DNA of 64,000 nt from Brachionus plicatilis (Eukaryota; Rotifera; Eurotatoria; Ploima; Brachionidae): contig QEOQ01000041.1 in assembly GCA_010279815.1 (NCBI GenBank), positions 1,029,784-1,093,783 on the forward strand, in the 5' to 3' direction. Positions 56,861-64,000 of the stretch are shown in pieces. Within the stretch, counting starts at the first letter, position 1. Each line of letters begins with the position of its first letter. The position numbers were made by a program, and so were the translations under genes. Under the pieces are notes generated by a model, which was not told where the DNA came from, did not search any database, and worked only from the letters and a program-made list of their open reading frames with translations.

Positions 56861-58900
56861 CCAGAGTAGATGCAGCTAATTTTTTAAACATAATTCCAAA
56901 AAAAAAGCATGGCATTCACAGTAGTGTCTGAGTGGACTCGTAATTAGGGCAGTTAATCTTGAGACATTAAAATTTTGACTTAGCTTGAGCAAATGGGCCA
57001 TAATTTCAATTAAACTGACCCGATTGAAATCTAATACAAAATCTTATTATCAAATATTGCCCAAGTGTTTTTAAAGTCTATTGATTTGAAACCAAAAACC
57101 AAAATATTGTAAATCTAATTGCAAATAAATAAATAAATAAACACACTGAAATATAGACAAAGATCTGTGTATTGGTTTCTTTTTTTTATTTCGAATTAAT
57201 TACAATTTTTAATTTAGGTAAATATCAATTAATTTATTGAAATATGAATATTGGGCTCTCGTAATGTTGAAATGATACTACAAGCCGTACTATCCGAGCT
57301 TTAATTGTAAGCAAATAGCTAACACGGCAAATGCATCTGTTCTTCTTATCACCTATGTCTACACTAAATTCTAAAACTGGACTTCATTTAGCTTATTTCC
57401 GTGTCTCATTTTCTCTAGACCACATATCAATTAAATACGATACCGTCTGTAAGTAAACAAACTGTTTTCTATTCTAATGACAAATGTTGGCCAAATGTTC
57501 TTGTTGAACTAAATTGGATAGTTTTGCTTTTGGCCCTAATTCGGGCCGAACAATTTTATCCTAAACAAAAAAAATTGAATTTAAATAAGGAATAAATTTT
57601 GGTTGACATGTGAGACTCATGCATTTAGGTCGCATATTTAGGCTTCGCCAGAAATACTACACCAACATACAGTACCAACATTTGTTGACACAAAGGCAAC
57701 AGCATCCACAAACTAGTGTTTGAAACAAAAAGAGAAAAGCAAACAAAAATGTTGATGCGATAAATTTTTTCGCTTTTGACTAGACAATTTTATTGTTTTA
57801 AGTAATAAAACTTTTAATTAAGAAAAACGCAATAAAATTACCTTAAAAATTCTTAGGCTAAAATTTAAATATTAATCAGATGTCATAGGAGATTTTTCAG
57901 CTTGTCAAAGCGATTAGAAAAATTTAAAAAAATATTGGGTTTTACACATTTGACTAGTTTGTGTGATAGCATATTTTTTGCGGTAATGTTCCAGAAATAG
58001 CCGAATTTGAAGAATCAACATTAAATGCTTGTAAGATTTTTATGAACAAAAAAATTGTCACTAAGTACACAAACTTGACATAATCCACTTAATGGCAAAC
58101 TAATCTAAATATAATTTTATTTAAATAAAATCTAGCCGTATAAACTTGTGTTTAAAGCATACTTAATTTCAATAACAAGAATCTAAGTGTTTTGTATGAT
58201 CAAAACTATCGGAAGATTAAGAAATAAAACTCGATTAAAGACTGCAACCGAACTCTTATTGATTACACTTCAGATGACATCAATTAGAATAGAATTAAAA
58301 AAATAATTTTTTTTTCATGGACTTATTAAGATTCTTCAAGGATAAAATGTATTTTTAAAATTTGATTAAAAAAGGTCATTCAAGTGAGAATTGGACTATT
58401 GATCGTCTTTTTGCAAGCAACTAGACTACAAAAAAGCTTTTATTGATTGCATTGATAATGGCGCAAATATCTCACTGGTAATAATTGATGAGTCATTTGA
58501 ATTCAAAAATGAGTACTAGTGGACTTGTTAAATTTTTCCTTAACTTAAAAATTTAATTTTACACTAAATCTTTGGTTATATTTATTTTTAAAATATTTTT
58601 ATCTAAAATAAAAAACTAAAAAACAGGACTGAAACGAAAAAACAACTTTGATATTCTTTCAGCTTAAATTATTTTCCAATTAAAATAAAAAATACTTCTA
58701 TTTTTATTTGAAAATAAATTTAAAAAAATTTTTTATTACAAAAACGTAACTATTTTACAATAATTAAGTAATAACAATATAAAAAAATGATGGTAATTTA
58801 TAAAAAATGTTTTTTTGGAAAATTCATTTGGCATTTGAAAATTAAAAACATTTTTTTATCATTTTTTTATTTTTATTTTTATTTATTTTCTATTTTATTT
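56861..58900. other. Non-coding DNA
   Basis: No gene, RNA or repeat end supported. A complex stretch at 57240-57760 has no recognisable coding frame. Confidence 0.4.
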
Positions 58901-58904
58901 TATC

Positions 58905-58965
58905 TTATTTAACTTTATTTTAAATTTTTTTATATTCTGAAGGAGCATAAGCTCGGCACAGATAA
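58905..58965 (-). mobile_element. Possible LINE 3' end
   Basis: The minus strand has a hairpin GAGCTTATGCTC, then CTTCAGAATAT and an A-rich tail, the same layout as the ends at 49302 and 56487. Only the terminal part remains. Confidence 0.3.
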
Positions 58966-61900
58966 ACGACTAAATAAAAAATAATTAAAAATTATTAAAA
59001 AATATGTTAAGAAAAAATGTTTATTTAGACAATTCATTTGGACATATGAAAATTCAATTAAATTTTTTACAAAACTTTTTTCTTTAACATTTTATAATTG
59101 AAAAAAGTTAGCTTGATAGTCTTTCATCTGAAATTATTTTAAAAAAATGGTAAATTCTCCTATTTTCATTCGAAAATAACTTATCTGCTTAAAATTAACT
59201 TTAATTTGATTTTTGATTCATTTATTTTTATCAGATTTTAGCTCAATATATTAAGAGATACGCTAAGATAGTGTATGAAAGAAAGACCATCTTACAATAG
59301 CTTGGAAGGATTCTATAAATTAAAAATAATAGTTATTTTATGAATTGAGGTCTGTCATTATAATTTTGACATATTTTGTTTATCCAACGTTAAAGAAATA
59401 TTAACAAATAAAAAATGAAAAGGAGGATCATCATGAAAATTCAAAATTTCTTTACAAAAAGAGTTATGAAAATAAGAATTGAATAATTGATTTGAAAAAT
59501 TTTTTTCAAAAAAAAAATTGATTAAAAATCTCTAACAACTAAACAAATTTTCCGTTTTCTCATACAAAAATGCTTTAATTTCCCGTTAAACACACCGAAT
59601 TATTAAAATTTGTTAAGTTCAGTGGGGGTGCGAAATTAGCCTTGACGAAAAGAAGAGAAATTTTTGCTGTCCTAAAAATTGTTGACATTTAAGGGACGAA
59701 TACAATAAAAACCTAATTAAAATTTTTTTTTTGAATAACGAACTTAAATGATTTATGCTTTCAACTTGGCTGATCAATAAGCTTAAATAGTTTATAGACT
59801 TGGAGAAATTAATGAACCATTTACATTTTAATAACTCTATTCTAAGTAATCTTGAGTATTGAATAAGAAAAGCTTAATGTTCTTGAAAAAATGTTTGTTT
59901 AGACAATTTATTTGGCATTTGAAAATTCAACAATTTTTTTATTCTAAAATATATCAATTGAGTGTAAATGTTTGTTTGGATGATTATTGAATTAAGGGAA
60001 AAAAAAACATTTTCGAGGATTTAAAACAACTGAATTTGTTTAGAAAAAAAAACATTTCGAATCTTATTTTTGCTCGATTTAGCACAAGTCGATATTTACA
60101 ACTGAAAATTTTTATCAATATTTTTTGTAGCTTCTTGTACTTATCCTTAAAATCCAAACTCATTTTTGATATTTATTCCCAGATTGATGAAACCATCGAT
60201 CTAAAATCCTCATTCGATCTAATCTAAATATCCACTTGAAATTATTTTTTTTTGCTTCATTTATTCATTCAAAATTGGTAAACAATTTTTATTCAATTAA
60301 ATTTTTTCAAATTCTTGAAAGAGAACTCGGCCTTATTTTTTGTCAATCAAATAGAGCATTAATACAAAAATTCTCTTTAAAAAAAAAAATAATTACAAAT
60401 AATTCCCAACATTGTTAAATCATATTTCCTTTGAATTATTTCATTTTATTAGCACTTTATTTTGTCGAAGAAAACACGGCTATAGAAGAAATATTTTAAA
60501 ATAAATTTCGTGCATAATTTTTTAAAGAAAATTTAAATTATTTAATTTAGATTTTCTGATTAATAATAAAAAAATTCTGTGCAAATTAAATAATTACTTT
60601 TTAATATCTTAGCTATGTATGTTTGAATTAATCCAATAATTAAAAGTCTGAATAATATCGTCTTATAATTTAATTAAAACAATAATTATTATTTTTTAAT
60701 TTTTACATTTAAGTCTATTCCGACGAGTATTAAAGTAATTAATCAAAAACCAATAAAGAAAAGACAAAGAAAAACAACCGGCCTGGTTATATTATTAATG
60801 CTTGTTTGACATATTAAATTGTAAATATTTCAACTTTATCTTCCTTAGTCGAAAAATGACCAGACTGAGATGCAATTTCCGATACAGTTCCGATATCAAT
60901 CATTTTTATAAATAAAAATAAAATCGTATTAATTACTTTTTCATATTTTAAAATAATGAAAATATCTAAAATAATGTTCAAGTATCTTGGAATCTAAATT
61001 TACTGATTTCACCCTTGAACAGTGATAAATTTATCGTATAATTCATAGATAGATGGGTATCAAAATCAAAATAAAAATTAGGTTAGAAAAATGCCTTTGA
61101 AATTTATCAAAAGAGGAAATAAACTGGAACAAATCGAAAATACTTTTTTCCACCACAAAGACAGTATCTTCCCGAACCATCACTCAATGTGATTACTCTA
61201 GAAAATTTCAAAGCGAAATCCTTCATTAAAAAATAATTAATTTTCAAGTTAAAATTCTGTAGGTTTTGCATCACTTATTTTTGGTATTGATCCTAAAAAA
61301 ATCGATCTCGAAAAATTTCAAAAATAAAAAATTACTAATTCATTTATTAATCAAAAAATAATCAATAATAAAGATAGTTACTATTTTGATGTGTTCGATT
61401 ATGATATCGCAGTGTTTCAGTAGCCTCACATTTTTTCTCTGATTTCAAAAATATTTAATCAATAGAACAAACATATCAAATTTTGTTTTAAATACACTTT
61501 TTTATTAACTAGACTCTCGATTTAAGTATTCATAATCCTCAAATTGGATTTTGTTTCTTATTCTTTTAATTCCTAAGCAAATAAAAAATGTATTATTTTG
61601 TTTGAGATTTAATTTTTTATTTCTTGTTTAAATTAAAGTCAATTAAAAATTTTAATTAAATCGAAATTAAATTCTTTCTAATGCAAATAAATATGTTGCT
61701 ACGAGTATTAATCTAAAAAAAATTAATTTTTACAAAATTTCTAAATTTGTTAAATAAACATTTTATTGGAAAAAAATCGGTTCTTTATTTTCAAAAATAA
61801 AACACTATGCATTCGAATAAAAATTAATTCATAAAGAATAAAATCAATTTTTTATTTTAGAATAATTTCCCAATATTTAAAAAAATAATTTGCGAGTTTT

Positions 61901-64000
61901 AACTTCTGAAATTTAATTAAAAGGCTATTCATCTAATAAAGTTCAGGAAAATGTATATCATCATAGCGGACAAGCTTTGAAATATTTTGTGAAGAAAGAA
62001 TTTTCCAAGTTTGAAATCTGCTATTCGTATTGATCTAATTTCTGTTTTATTTTTATCTTTTTCTGATCTATTATCTCATAGATATGAATTTTGATTTTTA
62101 TTTAATATAATAATCAAATATCTTTTGAATTGAAAGTCGAAGCAATGCGTTCTTTTTCTAATCTATTCAATCAAGTTCATTTGATGGTTTGTTTTAAACT
62201 CATTATTTAATAAATATAAAATAATTTGTTGCTTTTATTAAAATTGTTTTTGCGTTTATATTCTATAAACAAAGATTGAATATTTAAGCTCATTCAAATA
62301 TTATGTATAAATGATTTTAACTTAAAACTTCAATTTGTGAAAATCTTTTTGAGATACTTTTCTTTTGCCTAAATTTACATTAAAAGAAATATTCTAATAG
62401 AGTCTGATATCTCCTGAAAAAATGTTAAAGGATCCCAGTTTTGTTTGAAAGTAACAAATTCATCACCTTTTTTAAATTTTCTGTTTATAAATTTTCTATT
62501 ATAATATTTATATTAAGACTTCTCGGACTTACAAAAACACTGATCAAATAAGCTGAATGCTAACAAACCGACTTGAAAAGGCTAAAAACCTAATAATCCT
62601 CCGAAAAATTAATTTTCTGTTAAGACTTATGAACAATGAAATAACAAAAAAAAAAAAATTGTTTTATTTTATTGATTTAAAATTGACTTGAAAAAAAATT
62701 AAAGTCGGTTAATAATGTTCGATTCGAACCGCACTTTATTTATTTTTATTTTGTTTTATTTAAGCCACAAAGACCAAAAAAAATATAAATTCTTTAAAGA
62801 AAATTTAAGTAGTCCGATAATTAGTTTAAACTTATTTTTTTAATTTCCATTCATTTTTCAATTTTAAATGAAAAATTCTTATATTAAATAGAACTGTCAA
62901 AACTATAGAGCGATCATTTTAAGCCTTAAATTTTTTGTTTAGTTGACACCTAAATATGTATTTAATACATTTACGTCTTTCATAACCATCTTTAAAAATA
63001 CTGGTCATTTTAAAAATGAGTAACACAAATGTCTTCTTATGCACATTTAAATTTGCTAATGGATCAGGTTAAACAAAAGAACAACTGAAACTAAGTAGAG
63101 AAAGATTTATATGTCAATTGTTCCAAAAAGAGAGGATTTGGTACTTTTAAGTAAAGCATCCTATGGATTTTTTCCTGGTTCTATAATAACTCAAACTGTT
63201 TGTTATCCTTTTCAAAAATATTATGGATTAAAAAAATTCATGCACTTTTCTCACAGTTTAATTTTTTTGAACCAAAAACAAGTTTTAAAAATCAAAAATA
63301 AAGTTTACAAAATCTATTTTCATTATTTTTTTTTCTCTTATAAAAGCTAAATTTTTTTTTGGGTATACAGCAAAGTTATATTCTTAATAACTAAATATAT
63401 TAAATTAAAAATTTTAATAATTCTGAAAATTTCTTTGAGATAAAGGCGTTAAAATGGAGCGATTGCGTGAACGACTTTTACAAAATAATAAATTAAAAGT
63501 GAAAAAATCTCTTAAAATGCATAAAAAATGAGACTGAATTAAAAATAATAAATTTAGAAACGATTGTTGGTTGTAGAAAATGTACCACTATATTCATTGT
63601 ACTAATAAAATCATTTTCTTAAAGCAATAAAAAAGTATATATTTAAGTTAATGCTCCCATTATAAAGAGAAAAGTTTGGCTCTTGGAAAATTAATATTTT
63701 TTTTTAAATTTAAATAACCTGACATTTAAACGACATTTATTCAAGTATCCTATTGAACTCTTTTACCCAAACGACACATTAAGACGATTTTAACAGTTAA
63801 AAATATTTTAAAAAGATTTTTTAAAAGACTTTTTTTTTTATTTATTTATTTCAATATATTTTATTATATTATTAACGCCTTCTAGACGATGTAAAAAAAA
63901 AATTAAAAAATTAAATGTAATAAATAAGCCAAAGTTTAAGTGTTTTCTAAAAAATTGAATAAAATATTTAGTATAAATTTTAATTTTTTTTTCTTTTTTA
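58966..64000. other. AT-rich non-coding DNA to the window end
   Basis: Very low complexity. The open frames at 60036-60418 and 63111-63350 are short, compositionally like the surrounding DNA and without recognisable motifs; they are not called as genes. Confidence 0.45.

Noticed and set aside
59615..59700. CAGTGGGGGTGCG-like start resembling a transposon end
   Set aside because: No matching inverted end or target duplication could be found nearby.
60036..60418. Two short open frames
   Set aside because: Composition equals the surrounding DNA and there are no recognisable features.
63111..63350. 79-codon open frame starting MSIVPKRED
   Set aside because: Second half is phenylalanine/lysine-rich low complexity; no motif, no splice context, isolated.

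Overview
The window is nuclear DNA from an animal. It is very AT-rich (by eye about three quarters A+T). Evidence for an animal: a giant Fat-type cadherin, a DCST1-type sperm membrane protein, a spliced cytochrome P450 relic, a LINE with endonuclease and reverse transcriptase, 5S rRNA and a eukaryotic elongator tRNA-Met. One intron is only 72 bp and several genes are nearly intronless. A small-genome invertebrate fits, and a monogonont rotifer is my best guess, but nothing here proves the taxon.

Layout. 1-5284: non-coding DNA with a hAT-like element, a 5S rRNA gene and a tRNA-Met. 5285-21678: left arm of a large inverted duplication. It holds an orphan last exon of the Fat gene, tRNA-Met, an FkbM-type methyltransferase gene, a LINE relic, a hAT-like element filled with a 30-bp minisatellite (partly unsequenced), the only full-length DCST1-like gene, a piggyBac-like MITE, a P450 pseudogene and most of a LINE. 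21679-23470: spacer holding the 5' part of that LINE. 23471-32345: right arm, the reverse complement of the left arm with about 6.9 kb missing (14326-21263). It therefore holds a 415-bp LINE piece fused to the 3' half of DCST1, then FkbM, tRNA-Met and the real last exon of Fat. 32093-48841: the rest of the Fat-like cadherin gene (minus strand), with one 2.8-kb intron and one 13.95-kb coding exon. 48842-64000: AT-rich non-coding DNA with three decayed LINE 3' ends and no recognisable gene.

The arms act as an internal control for transposon movement. At four places one arm carries an element with a clean target-site duplication and the other has the empty site: a solo LTR holding a nested hAT MITE, a TA-target MITE, a short hAT MITE and the minisatellite hAT element. 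The simplest history is an ancestral order Fat - tRNA - FkbM - DCST1 - P450 relic - LINE, then inverted duplication producing the left arm, then a deletion with 2-bp microhomology that crippled the right-hand DCST1. Two unlike haplotypes joined head to head during assembly is the main alternative.

The genes do not form an operon or pathway. Fat cadherin is a giant adhesion and planar-polarity receptor, DCST1-like proteins act in sperm-egg fusion, and FkbM-like proteins are methyltransferases, here membrane-anchored.
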